From: Mangifera indica
Lineage: Eukaryota; Streptophyta; Magnoliopsida; Sapindales; Anacardiaceae
Direction: 5' to 3'
Assembly: GCF_011075055.1 (NCBI RefSeq)
Contig: NC_058152.1
Coordinates: 4,216,001 to 4,280,000 of the forward strand
Length of the DNA stretch: 64,000 nt
Shown here: one piece after another, positions 1-10,858 of the stretch
Layout: every line of letters starts with the position of its first letter
How positions within the stretch are numbered: position 1 is the stretch's first letter
Translations under genes and position numbers: made by a program
The notes under the pieces: model-generated
Told to the model about the DNA's origin: nothing
What the model saw: the letters and a program-made list of their open reading frames with translations, nothing else
Database searches by the model: none

Positions 1-1700
1 TCATGAGTGTAAAAGAACTTCGGTGAGATATGTTTGGTTCTGTCTCCTTTGATGTACCCACCTCTAATTTGGGCCATACATGCTGTATTGTCTTCATATA
101 ATATGGAAGGAGTGTTTGTTGTAGAAGGAAGACTGCATGCATTCTGAATATGATGGATGACAGACCGTAACCATATACATTCATGGCTGGCTTCATGGAG
201 AGCTAAAATTTCTGAATGATTTGAAGAAGTTGCAACCAAGGTCTGCTTGGTGGAGCGTCATGATATAGCTGTGTCATTATAAGTGAAAACATATCCCATT
301 TGTGAACGGGCCTTATGGGGGTAAGAAAGATAACCAGCATCTGCATATCCAACCAAACTATGATTTTTAGGGGATTTGACAGAATATAATAATCTCAAAT
401 CTCTAGTTCCACAAAGGTAACGAAGTATATGTTTGATTCCGTTCCAATGGCGACGGGTTGGTGCAGAGCTAAATCGGGCCAATAAATTAATTGTGAAGGA
501 TATATCCGGTCTTGTGCATTGGGCTAAATATAATAAGGCTCCAATGACATTAAGATATGGTACTTCAGGACCAAGTATCTTTTCATCTTCTTCTTTAGGA
601 CGAAATGGGTCATTTTTTGGATCAAGAGACCGAACAACCATTGCGGTACTCAAAGGATAAGCCTTATCCATATTAAAGCGTTTTAATAATTTTTCAATAT
701 ACACTGATTGATGGATAAGTATTCCATTTGAATTGTGTTCGATCTGCAGGCGAGACAATATTTTGTTTTCCCCAAATCCTTCATTTCAAATTCTTTTTTC
801 AGATATTCAGCAGTTTTTTAGAGCTCTTTCAGCAGTCTCAATTAAATTCATATCATCAACATAAACTGTCACAATAGCAAATCCCGATTCTGACCTTCTG
901 ATAAAGACACATAGGCATATAGGGTCATTCACATAACCATTTTTTTTCAAATATTCACTGAGGCGATTGTACCACATACGTTCAGATTGTTTTAATCCGT
1001 ACAATGATTGTTGTAATTTAATTGAGTACAAGCCTCTTGAATTGACCCTTTTTGCTTCAGGCAATTTGTATCCTTCAGGGAGTTTCATATAAATTTCAGC
1101 GTCTAAATTTCCATACAAATAAGCTGTAACTACGTCCATTAGACGCATATCCAGTCCTTCAGAGACTGTTAAACTGATTAAATATCTGAATGTAATTATA
1201 TCCATCACAGGTGCATATGTGTCATCAAAGTCTATACCAGGCCTTTGGGAAAAGCCTTGGGCTACAAGCCTGACTTTATATCTAGCAATTTTATTTTTCT
1301 CATTTCTTTTTCTCACAAATACCCATTTATATCCAACGGGTTGTACGTCTTCAAGTGTTGGAACTACAGACCCAAACACTTGACGTTTTGCTAGAGAAGC
1401 TAATTCTGTTTGAATTGTTTCTTCCCATTTAGGCCAATCATGTCTTTGTTTGCACTTAGCCACAGTACGTGGCTCAAAATCATCATCATTCAGAATTTCA
1501 GTAGCTACTGCAAATGAGAATATATCATCAACTATAATTGTTTCACGATTCCACATTTCTTGTGTATGAACATAATTTAAAGATATTTCAATATTCTTAT
1601 TTTCCTGTTCTTCAGGATTTTGTACCACTTCAGGGGTTTGTGCCATTTTTTCTTTAGCAAAGTTAATATAATTATCTGTAAGTGGTGAAAATCCAAGGAG
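1..1700 (-). mobile_element. Decayed Ty1/Copia pol fragment (reverse transcriptase and RNase H)
   Basis: On the minus strand the translation runs from about 1646 to the left edge and matches the C-terminal half of Copia pol. It shows the RT entry region (WPKWEETIQTELASL, near 1420), the RT core with a YVDDM catalytic box (near 860), ARFSSAPTRRHW, and RNase H motifs (GYADAGYLS, then SSNHSEILALHEASHECIWL and a GDRTKH tail at 1-255). It is broken. Two compensating frameshifts lie at about 759-815, the first in an A-run. The conserved Trp of the ISWRSTKQT-like motif is a TGA stop at 258-260. No integrase or gag is visible, and the element continues past the left edge. Its reading frame runs rightward into an antisense LTR (1704-2044), so the first ~70 residues of the long ORF ending at 1916 are not pol. 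This is a non-functional retrotransposon relic. Confidence 0.9.
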
Positions 1701-1703
1701 GAG

Positions 1704-2044
1704 TGTTATAAAGTCAGGTGGCTTTCCACCAAAGCAAGTCAAAAAAGGCAATAGGAATTCATTTATTAGAGCAAGAAGAAAATGACAAGGCTTACGCAGG
1801 AGAAACCAAAGGAGTGTGAATGCATTAATGAAATTGGAAAATTGGCTTGAAAATTTGCTTCCTTTGTTGACTAGAGGGGCGGCAAATTGCCTATAAATCC
1901 TCCCTCCTCTCTTCATGTAAATATAGATTTCTCTTCTCTTTTCTTCATCCGAAAATAAAATTTCATAGCCTTGCTCTATTCTCCTTTACTATTTCTTCCT
2001 TTCATTTCTTTATCTTTTATACTTGCTTAATTAATTTTATAACA
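1704..2044 (+). mobile_element. Copia-type LTR, probably solo or 3' LTR
   Basis: This 341 bp segment begins TGTTATAAA and ends TTTATAACA, a perfect 9-bp terminal inverted repeat with the canonical TG...CA ends. It has a TATAAAT box near 1892 and an AATAAA near 1954, both on the + strand, so it reads as an LTR in + orientation. Immediately to its left is a purine stretch AAGGAGGAG (1695-1703) of the kind that primes plus-strand synthesis next to a 3' LTR. The flanking pol fragment lies in the opposite orientation, and the 5-bp flanks (AGGAG and TATAT) do not match. The LTR and the pol fragment are therefore probably from different insertions or rearranged. The LTR ends about 295 bp upstream of the malate dehydrogenase start. 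Confidence 0.7.
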
Positions 2045-2066
2045 TATATATATATATATATATATA
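2043..2066. repeat. (AT)n microsatellite
   Basis: A dinucleotide AT run of about 11 units lies directly at the right end of the LTR, between it and the malate dehydrogenase promoter. Confidence 0.95.
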
Positions 2067-2236
2067 GTATTAGATATTCCCTCCTTTTTAAGTCCCATAA
2101 CGTACCCATAATTAAAACGAGGAAGCGAAGTGGGACCGGTGGTGGATAAGATCAGTTTCCACGCATCCCAATTCAAATCAACGGTGCTGTGCTCTCATCC
2201 TTTACCACATTTTTTAGATTTAATTCCGGCTCTCAA

Positions 2237-2253
2237 CCAATTTTTTATAAATT
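2237..2253 (+). promoter_or_regulatory. Putative core promoter (CCAAT and TATA) of malate dehydrogenase
   Basis: CCAAT at 2237-2241 is followed at once by TATAAATT (2246-2253), about 87 bases upstream of the predicted ATG at 2340. Spacing and orientation fit a plant TATA promoter with a short 5' UTR. This is motif matching only; no transcript evidence is available. Confidence 0.45.
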
Positions 2254-2339
2254 CACATAAAGTTCCCAACTTTTCAGCTTCCAGATACTAGGAAAGTCCA
2301 CAGCTATACAAATTGCTGAATAACTTTGAACACGAAACG

Positions 2340-5300
2340 ATGCAGCCCACTTCACAAGTCAATCAACGGATTGCTAGACTCGCAGCTCATCTTAATCCTC
2401 CTAATCTTCAGGTTAATTACTGCGTATGAACTGTTTCTCTGTTTCTTGATTTTGTTATCGCCGTTGGTTATTTTGAAATTAATTTTGAAAATTGATGATT
2501 AGGTGGAGGAGACTTCCGGTTTGATGAGGGAGAATTGCAGGGCAAAAGGTGGATCACCAGGATTCAAAGTGGCGATATTAGGAGCAGCTGGAGGAATTGG
2601 ACAACCTCTCGCAATTTTAATGAAGATGAATCCGTTGGTTTCAGTTCTTCATTTATATGATGTGGTCAACACTCCCGGTGTTACTGCTGATATCAGCCAC
2701 ATGGACACTGGCGCTGTTGTATGTTATTTCTCGGCAATTATTTATAAGTTTGATTAGTAAGAAATAGTTTTGAAATTGCCAGCTGAGAAGTTGTAGATTT
2801 TCATGGGTAGGTTCAGAATTGATTTGTGATTATGGACAACTGAATGCTTAAAAGTCAAATTATGTTGGATTTCTAGGTGCGGGGATTTTTGGGGCAACAA
2901 CAACTTGAGGATGCCCTTACAGGCATGGACCTTGTGATCATCCCGGCTGGTGTTCCTAGGAAACCTGGAATGACTAGGGATGATTTGTTCAACATTAATG
3001 CCGGAATTGTTAAGACACTTTGTGAAGGAACAGCAAAATGCTGCCCAAAAGCTATTGTCAACTTGATTAGTAATCCTGTTAATTCCACAGTTCCAATTGC
3101 GGCTGAGGTTTTCAAGAAAGCTGGCACATACGATCCAAACCGGCTTTTGGGAGTCACAATGCTTGATGTTGTTAGAGCTAATACTTTTGTGGTATGCCTT
3201 GCTAGCCGATTATGTCATAGACTTCTATGCGTTATGCTATATTTAGGTCCAGTTTCAAATACATCATTCATGATTTTGCTTTGTTTTGAACTCATTTATT
3301 AATCTGCAATCAGTTTTAGTTGTGATATCCAAGCTTTTATGATCTTCCAGCTGGGATTCATTTCTTATGCATATTGTTTATACCTATGAGATTCATTTCT
3401 TATGCATATTGTTTATACCTATGAGAACAATTTTTTGTAACGCTTTCATGAAGCGATAATATTGCTCTTGGCAAGTAAAGCTTGAGACGTTTCTACCCTG
3501 AATTGAGATGTATGGTGGTGTATGAAACGTTTAGCTATACATTTCCAAGTTGTGGTCCATGTTCTGGGTGCATCCTGTTGGTTTTTAAAGTTGATAAAAG
3601 ATAGGTGCTTCGTTGGGTTTCCTTCATTATTCTTTTATATGCTTTCCTATAAACCATTTCAGATTCCAGTGGTTTTAACTTTATCTTTTTATTATATTCT
3701 CTTGAGCTTGCTGTAGGCAGAAGTCTTGGGCCTTGATCCTAGGGAAGTTAATGTTCCAGTTGTCGGTGGTCATGCAGGGGTTACCATTTTACCTCTTCTG
3801 TCTCAGGTATTAGAGGGAGTTTTCACTTTCTAATTTATGTTAATTCTTGTATAAAATTCTTTGATTGTTATGTTATTGTTTTCTTGTTGTATCTATTGTT
3901 GTTTTGTTATCAACAGGTTAAACCACCATGCTCCTTCACCACCAAAGAAATTGACAAATTGACAGACCGTATTCAAAATGGTGGAACAGAAGTTGTTCAG
4001 GTACATTGATGATTATTTTCCTATTTTTGATATTGTTAAACTGAAAATATTGTGGAAACATATTTGAAATTATCTATCTTGGACTGCTAATAATGCTCAT
4101 ATATGGTTCTTCCTGTTGGTTTCCAATTTTTTAAGAGTCAGAGCTTGAGTGACTGGTGAATTTGTTGGTCCAACTGGTGTCAATACGGCATAAGATCGTA
4201 TGATGAATTTAATTTATGCAGCTTGCCTGACTTATTACTATAGTTCTTTTACCATAGGATTCAGCTTACGTGTACGGATCATATTGTTATTAATAGAGAT
4301 AACATGGCATAGCATCAGGCCATACTCCTTTAGGAGTAGATTTGCTCTTTCTCCACTTTTTAGCTTTGGGTGATTAGGCAAATTGTTTAATAGTTGCAAG
4401 ATCATTTGTTTTTTTTCCAGAATTAAGAAGCCTTCTTGACAGATCTGAGGTCATCAAGCCCAATTTACGGCTTTGAAGAATGGTGTTGCCTTAAACCAAA
4501 TTGTAATGGACATTCTCTAAGCTGTAACAGCTCTTAGATAGCTGAATATGGAGAATCTTTGAACTATAAAGTTAAAATATTTCGATTAATTGTTCTACAC
4601 ACCCCTCCAAAAATAAAATAGCCATTGTGAGAAATATTTGATTGCAAGTTTTTCTCTGTTTGTTTTGAATGTCTGTATGACTCATACTAAATTGTGTATA
4701 GCTAACCCATACAAAAATAAACCTGTAAATAAAATATCTGGAGTTATGGGACTGCAAAGTGCACTAGGTAGAATTCACTAGAAAATGCATATGGTTGTTA
4801 AGATGATTTTGGCTTTCTACGGTTCTAGCTTTGTAAAACTTACATAACTTCAGAGCAGCTCAATAGATAGGCAAGGGAGGCAATTATCTTAGGTAGTTAG
4901 GCCTCCCTTTGAATTGGGCCCTCATTTACTAATGTTGATTTGAATGTTTATTAGTTCCATTTAGGTTAATCCTAGTTAAGACCCTATTTTATGTGGTCAT
5001 CCCTTAATTAAGGCCCCTATTTGAAACATTCAATTGAACTGTATAATTTTTGTTAAGGTCTCGCTTAGTTAAGACCCTGCTTAATTATGTTTTTTGTACT
5101 TTCGAAATTAAAGTTCTCTATTGTTGGAAAGTCGATCAAGTATTGATTAAAAAGTCTACTGTTGACTGATTTGGTTTGATTGGGGAATATCTTTCTTAGG
5201 ATTGCATCGATTGCCTTTTATTTTATTTTCCTTTTCTCATTTCTTTTTCCTATTTGTACAGATTATTACTAGTTTTAGGTCCTGAATTTTTTGTACAAAT

Positions 5301-7171
5301 TTCCATTTGTATAATGGAAAAGTGTGGAAGAAAGTCTAAAAGCCAGAAATTACTGTTTCATTCTTATATAAATGCATTCTTAGAAAATTTTCAAATGTAG
5401 AGCTACAAATGTTATTTAACTTTTTTTCTAGGATTTTCTCTCTTCATGATTCAAGCTAAAAGTTGATTTGTTTTCTTCAATCAAATTTCTCGTATGTGTA
5501 TTCTCCCAGCAGAGCAGTTATAATTTTATAAAAATAATGTTTTCAATGAAGATCTGGAGAATAGAAACCATGATCACAAACTAGTGTGGGTGTGTTTGTG
5601 TTATCCAGGCATTATTATTATGTTGTAGTAACAAATAACATCAAATTCAATACTCTTTCTTCTCCAGTTTTGAAGACTTTGTGTGTTATAAAAGCATAGG
5701 CACTTTTCATCATATATGAACAGATCTAATTTTAGAATTGTGTCTAAGGCCTAAAATTTCTTTAAGCTGACTTTGCATTTACCTAATACAACTGTAAACA
5801 GATATTTTGATGCAATTCTAAAAAGTTGGTTGATTAAAAAGATTCCAGCTTTTGTCAGTGCTGAGACTAGTTGCTTCATATGATCCACTGCAAGGCAAAA
5901 TTGTGTAGGATGAAGTACAATAATCCTTTGCCTGAATCTTGTAGATCCATTTTCTAACCCTGTGATTATGAGTTTTCATTGTCTGATCCAGTGCCAGGCA
6001 GAATAATGTAGGATAAAGGAGATTAATCCTTTGCCTGACTCTTTTTGATGCATTATCTGACCCTGATCATGGATTTTCAATATGTAGCAATAGAAGAGTC
6101 TCCTGATCATGTGTCCTATTGTGTGTGTAATGTTGCTGAGTAGCATGGGTTGTATGCCGCATCTTCCTGCATTGAGCAGTTTTACTACGTTTAATGAAAC
6201 CATAAATTTGTCATTGAATTGGTCATTGGATTCTTATCTATTTTTTGACTTTATGTTAGCCATTTTGATGCTCTTTTTTGCCTTTTTAATGGAAGGTGAT
6301 TTTTGTTGAGTAGGCTAATTTTTTGTCAATTTCAAAGAGGATGATATGGTTTTTTTTATGGCATGCTGCATGGAATGTTGCTCAACTTATATTTATATGC
6401 TCACATCACTATCATTTGGACTTCAGTTGATACTTCTTTACTGAATTCTTTGTGATTTGATTTTGTTCTTTACTATGTAATAATCATAGTTGAGTACCTG
6501 TTGCTGATATTGCAGGCAAAAGCAGGAACTGGTTCTGCCACACTGTCAATGGTTTGTAGCTTCAGTAAAATTACTATTCACATTATTCTCACCTTTGTCT
6601 TTCAATTATATCCATTCTTCCCTTGCTAAGTTAGCACACAATGTGACCATGAAAAATGTGGATAAAACATACAGGCGTATGCTGCTGTCAAATTTGCTGA
6701 TGCATGTCTGCGGGGCTTGAGAGGGGATGCCAATATTGTTGAATGTGCATATGTGGCTTCTCAGGTTTAAATGAATCCTTTTTTAGCAGAACATGTCTTA
6801 ATATTTTTCCTCTCTGATTCTTATTGCCTCACAAAATTATGGTGTCTGCCTATGACCATACTTGTTGGCTTTTATAGGTGACTGAACTGCCTTTCTTCGC
6901 ATCAAAAGTTCGGCTTGGCCGTAATGGAGTTGAGGAAATTTACCCACTTGGCCCCCTCAATGAGTATGAGAGGTCTGTTATTATTTACATCTAATTTTAT
7001 TTTTCTTGTCTTAGTTTTTATTGTTGGTTATAAATACAAAACCTATTCTCATTCTGCAACAAGTTTGAAATTCTTCCTTTGTTGCGAACTGTGAACAGAG
7101 CTGGCTTGGAAAAGGCGAAGAAAGAGTTGGCAGGAAGTATTCAGAAAGGCATTACCTTCATCAGGAAATGA
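2340..7171 (+). CDS. Malate dehydrogenase (NAD), glyoxysomal/peroxisomal
   Basis: It interconverts malate and oxaloacetate with NAD/NADH in glyoxysomes and peroxisomes (beta-oxidation, glyoxylate cycle, photorespiration). Nine exons join in frame: 2340-2411, 2503-2718, 2877-3191, 3717-3806, 3917-4000, 6516-6551, 6675-6764, 6878-6972 and 7099-7171, all with GT-AG introns, giving 356 aa, the usual length for glyoxysomal MDH. The N-terminus carries a PTS2 peroxisomal signal, R10-I11-x5-H17-L18 (RIARLAAHL), and a Cys36 near the expected presequence cleavage site. The Rossmann motif GAAGGIGQP starts at residue 51. Substrate arginines R124 and R130 lie in [10 protein letters not shown]193 and R196 lie in LDVVRA, and the catalytic histidine H220 is in VVGGHAG. 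The start was chosen because the PTS2 follows immediately; exon 1 is only 24 codons. Intron 5 is unusually long (2.5 kb). No defect is seen, so the gene is probably functional. Confidence 0.95.
3355..3424. repeat. Perfect 35-bp tandem duplication in MDH intron 3
   Basis: A 35-bp unit beginning GATTCATTTCTTATGC occurs twice head to tail with no mismatch (3355-3389 and 3390-3424). It lies in the third intron, away from the splice sites, and looks like a recent slippage or duplication event. It would make a length polymorphism marker. Confidence 0.9.
5881..6084. repeat. Imperfect ~102-bp tandem duplication in MDH intron 5
   Basis: Two diverged copies (about 5881-5982 and 5985-6084) share the order GATCCA-TGC, AGGCA, TGTAGGAT, AATCCTTTGCCTGA, ATTATCTGACCCTG-like blocks. 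The rest of this 2.5 kb intron (4001-6515) is AT-rich with no coding signal; 4880-5100 contains several AGTTAAGACCC-like repeats of unknown origin. Confidence 0.7.
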
Positions 7172-8235
7172 GGTGCTAATCACAGGCAGAATGATATTCA
7201 AGCTCTTAATGTTTGTTTCATATATTTGAGGACTAGTTTCTCTGAATAAGTGGTGATGGAAGTGATTTTTAATGTGACCCTCACATCTCAAAATCACTTA
7301 TATTAGGATCTGTGTCTGGTGATATTCATGGAATGAATCCATAAATTAATGAAATTAGGAGTTGCCTCTTGTTTCATTGTTTTGAAATGTTAAAGGTTTT
7401 AGCAAGAGGTGTCAGGGGAATGCTGTAAAGCCAATCGACACCAGTGTTTTTTGTAATCATATTTTTAATTAATAATACTTGAGAGTTCATTATCTTAATA
7501 TTATTTATATAATTAGATAAATATTCTTAGAATGGTTGAATTATGAGGAGAGGTTCAGTGCATGTCAATTTTTTGTAAGGAACTTATGTTTACGTTAGGT
7601 AGTTGTTTTTAAAATGTTCATAATTATGATATTATTTTAAGTAAAGGTATGGGTAATATAGATAGAATTATCATAGTGTTGAACGATCTTATTGAAAGAT
7701 AATGATAGATTTCATGTGTCAAAGTTATTTATTAACGTCTTGGTATAACGTGAGTATACATTGTTAACATGTTCATTGGATAAATTCGTAAAAAAAAATT
7801 CATATGGATGGTTGATCTTAATTATAGAATATATTTCTCTTAGTGAACAGAGGCTTCGGGGAAAAATAAACATGCTATCAACACTAATATCTTATTTTAT
7901 TCTGATGAACCCTGTCAAATTCAGTTCAAGGGAAATAAATCGATCTTATTTTGGGGCAGTAACATCTGTCGTCTCAAACATCTTGAAGTGATAAATCTTC
8001 AATTCACTTAATGTGTTTAATTAGATAAATACAAAGATTGAAATCAGAATATTTGGACGAGAGGGCCTCCTCAGGTAATACATAGGGATTGTATAGAACT
8101 AATCTATTACAAAATGTTTTCTCTTATGGCCCCTAATTTGAATTTGATTACGGTCTCGCGGTACTTACAATTTTTTATGGGGACTTGCTGATCCAACCAC
8201 TGTATTCAGAATTTCTATTAACATGTTTAAAACAA
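7172..8235. other. MDH 3' flank, no gene seen
   Basis: The 3' UTR and flank of malate dehydrogenase. No coding region is supported. A block at about 7640-7760 (GAACGATCTTATTGAAAGAT followed by a TCATGTGTCAAAG-like stretch) resembles stretches at about 32210-32310 and 50970-51070, so it is part of a dispersed, unclassified repeat. At 8236 a sequence GGCCGAAAGACTTATTCTCA matches the terminal repeat of the long-TIR family described at 17096, so a broken end of such an element lies here. Confidence 0.5.
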
Positions 8236-8438
8236 GGCCGAAAGACTTATTCTCACCTGAGGTTGGATTCAAATTGAATTTTTTGAACTTGGTTCGAATG
8301 AATTAAAAACAAGTTATATATAAACAAGTTTGAGCTTGAGCTGAGAAAAGCCAAGGCAGCGTGTTAGCAAGCAGATGAAAATTTTAAACTTGCGGGCGCC
8401 AAACAAGTTGAACCTATGACCTTCTTTTTTAGGTCTTA

Positions 8439-8920
8439 AGGGGCGTTTGATTTGGGTAATGTTTGATTACTAAAATAGAAAGATTACCTTGAAGATAAAT
8501 TACTTAAAAGATTATTGGGTATAAATGATTACTATGTTTGATAAAATTTGATAGGTATAAATAATTATTGTGTTTGATTAAAAGTAATAAAACATTACTA
8601 GTAAAATATTTTACTTAAATGCCCTTAAATATAATTATTTTTAAATATTTTTTATATTATTTGTCATATTAATTAAAAATAAATTTATTTTTATCTCAAA
8701 AAATTAATAAATAATAATTTTTCTATAATAAACTCAATATTACCCCAGTAATCTTTAAATACCTAAGGTGAAGGTGATAATCAGATTACTACCTATATTA
8801 CCTGCCACGTCAGCATTGGTAATAAAAGATTACTGTAATATTTTATTACTGATAAACCAAACAAGAGAATAAAAGATAGATTATCAAGGTAATCTTAAAA
8901 ACCTTTAACCAAACGCACCC
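8439..8920. mobile_element. Tourist-like (PIF/Harbinger) MITE
   Basis: A ~482 bp AT-rich segment with imperfect terminal inverted repeats: left AGGGGCGTTTGATTTGGG and right, read on the other strand, GGGTGCGTTTGGTTAAAGG. It is flanked by the 3-bp direct repeat TTA (8436-8438 and 8921-8923). TTA/TAA target duplications and GGG-N-GTTTGGTT ends are characteristic of PIF/Harbinger Tourist MITEs. No coding capacity. Internal sequence around 8470-8580 repeats GATTACT/TGTTTGAT motifs. Confidence 0.8.
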
Positions 8921-9729
8921 TTAGAGCTTCCTTGGCAGCTTCTTAGTAGCTGGGAAAGAGATAGAAATTTGATAACTTTTTGCAGGAATGTTTTGTAGCT
9001 TACTATAATATTTAGCTCAAGTTCAGTTGATACTTGAGATAGTTAGTTAGCCACTTGCCATTAAAACTTGATTTGATCCAAGCTGTTTCAATATACAAGT
9101 TAGGTTTATTTAAAAAACCGGGTGTTTGAGTTAATTAAAATATTTAAATTTAAACTTATTTAAATTAAATTTAAAATTAAATTATTTTTAAATTGAAATT
9201 GAGTCTTAACTCTATGATCTTAAACTAATTTTTTAATCTCAAACTAAACCTTTTGTAGGCTTCTTTTGGACCATCTCAATTGATAGATACAAATTTTATT
9301 GAAAAATTTGAATTTGAATAAAGCAAGTCATGGGATTTTACAAATAAATTTGCATTGGTAGCTTAGATGCCAAAAGATAGTATTCTTTTTCTGGGTATTT
9401 CTTAAAGTATCTTTTAAAGAATACTATTCATCTTTATTTGTTGTATTTAATAAAATTGAAGTTTGTTATTTATATAGTGTTATTGTTAATTTGTTACGTA
9501 CTAATTTTTTAGTTCTTAAAATTTCTTTTTTTAATAGAATTAAGTAATTTTGCGCTTAATAATATATATTTCATATCCTGAATAATGAGGAATCCTATAC
9601 TTTTTGTTGTTTTTTTTTTGATTGCTTAATGAATTTCGATTGAAATAATAATATTTATGTAGTTCGATTTTATTAGACGAGTTATTATAATTCAATTTAG
9701 TTTTTGATTATTAAAAAGAAAGCAGAAAC

Positions 9730-9911
9730 ACATGGGCTTTGAACAGGCTCCTTTTGAGCTTGTCAAGCTCAGCTCATGATCAGGCTCGTTGAGCCTACTC
9801 GAGCCAAGCTCACGAGCAGCTCGACTTGTGAGTGAGCCGAATTTGAGTAATGAATTTTTTGGCTTCTCGAGTTTGAGCTTGGCTGGATTCAGGCTAGACT
9901 TGAATTCAGCC
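9730..9911. repeat. GAGCTCG-rich dispersed repeat, copy 1
   Basis: A segment dense in GAGCTTG/GAGCTCG/CTCGAGCC words, ending near TTGAATTCAGCCCTAAT. Comparable segments occur at 22100-22500, 41445-41885, 53205-53350 and 57700-58020. No open reading frame fits. It behaves like a non-autonomous transposable element or its internal repeat; class undetermined. Confidence 0.55.
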
Positions 9912-10858
9912 CTAATCCCACCTAAGGATTATTAAATCTTTAAACAATATCAGTTAAAAATTGAAAATTCAAATTCTTACTCATAGATTGTTAAAATTAA
10001 CATAATCAATTAGTTTCAGAGATAAAATTATTATTTAACTAATAACATATTAATAATAATAGGACTTATCTCATTTCTTCTTTTGGGTTAGAAAACTGAC
10101 AATTTCTTCTCATAATTAAATTTTGAAAATTAATTTCCCCCTCTACCAAATTTCTATTTCTCTAGTTTTTCTCCAACAATCTCTCCCTCCCGCGACCTTC
10201 TCCCCCTTCTCTTTCTCCTTCTCCTTCTCCTTCTCTAGCGTCATCATCTTTGGAGGGACGAAGCTTATCTTTAGCACGAAGGGATCACTAGACGAATCTC
10301 ATCTTTGGAGCATCGATTCAACTAGATGAAGGGATGAAACAATTGACAAGATGAGTCCTTTTGTCCAAAAAAAGGCGTTTGTTATAAATACCTAGAACAC
10401 ATCTTCATTATTCTTTCATGCCAGCAACAAGATTCATTTAGTTGATTCAAAATGAATTGATGAAGATGAATCTCATCTTCGTCGATTCTAGATTTGGACG
10501 AATTGTGTTGGAGTGAGTGTCAAAAGCAATGTTAGAGAGAGAAAGACATCATCTAGAGGGAGAGAGAAAGACATCATCTAGAGAGAGAGAGAGTGTCTAA
10601 GAAGTTGATCGTTTGTTGAAAAATTGTTCTTGAAAAATTAAAACCCTAAGAGAAAAATGTAACTTTTTAGAACTTGATCTTAGGAATAAATTGTTAGTTT
10701 TATAAACCAAAAAGGAAAATAAGATAAGTTTTATTATTTTTAATATATTATTACTTAATTGATGATTTTACTCTTAAAACTAATTAATTATGTTAATTAA
10801 TAGCTTATGGGTTGAAATTTGAATTTTTAATACTTAGCATATACCAATTTAAATTTCA
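9912..10858. mobile_element. Long-TIR Mutator-like element, partial copy A
   Basis: The left part begins with TAATCCCACCTAAGGATTAT and continues with the family's AT-rich arm (AGAAAACTGACAATTTCTTC near 10090). The right arm appears at about 10630-10800 (AAACCCTAAGAGAAAAATGT and following), roughly an inverted copy of the left arm. The centre (10170-10600) is a variable insert with CTTCTC and GAGAGA tracts. The terminal right repeat is missing; the sequence passes into the Gypsy element at about 10858. The 68-residue Ser/Phe-rich ORF at 10123-10329 is low-complexity and not accepted as a gene. Confidence 0.6.

Noticed and set aside
807..1650. Could the reverse transcriptases be from an integrated plant pararetrovirus
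   Set aside because: The RT/RNase H sequences, LTRs, tRNA-Met primer sites and polypurine tracts match Copia and Gypsy LTR retrotransposons; no movement-protein or coat-protein feature is present.
2873..3157. 94-codon antisense ORF over the third MDH exon
   Set aside because: Mirror of strong codon bias in the true exon; no domain.
10123..10329. 68-codon Ser/Phe-rich ORF
   Set aside because: Low-complexity CTTCTC tract in the centre of a transposable element.
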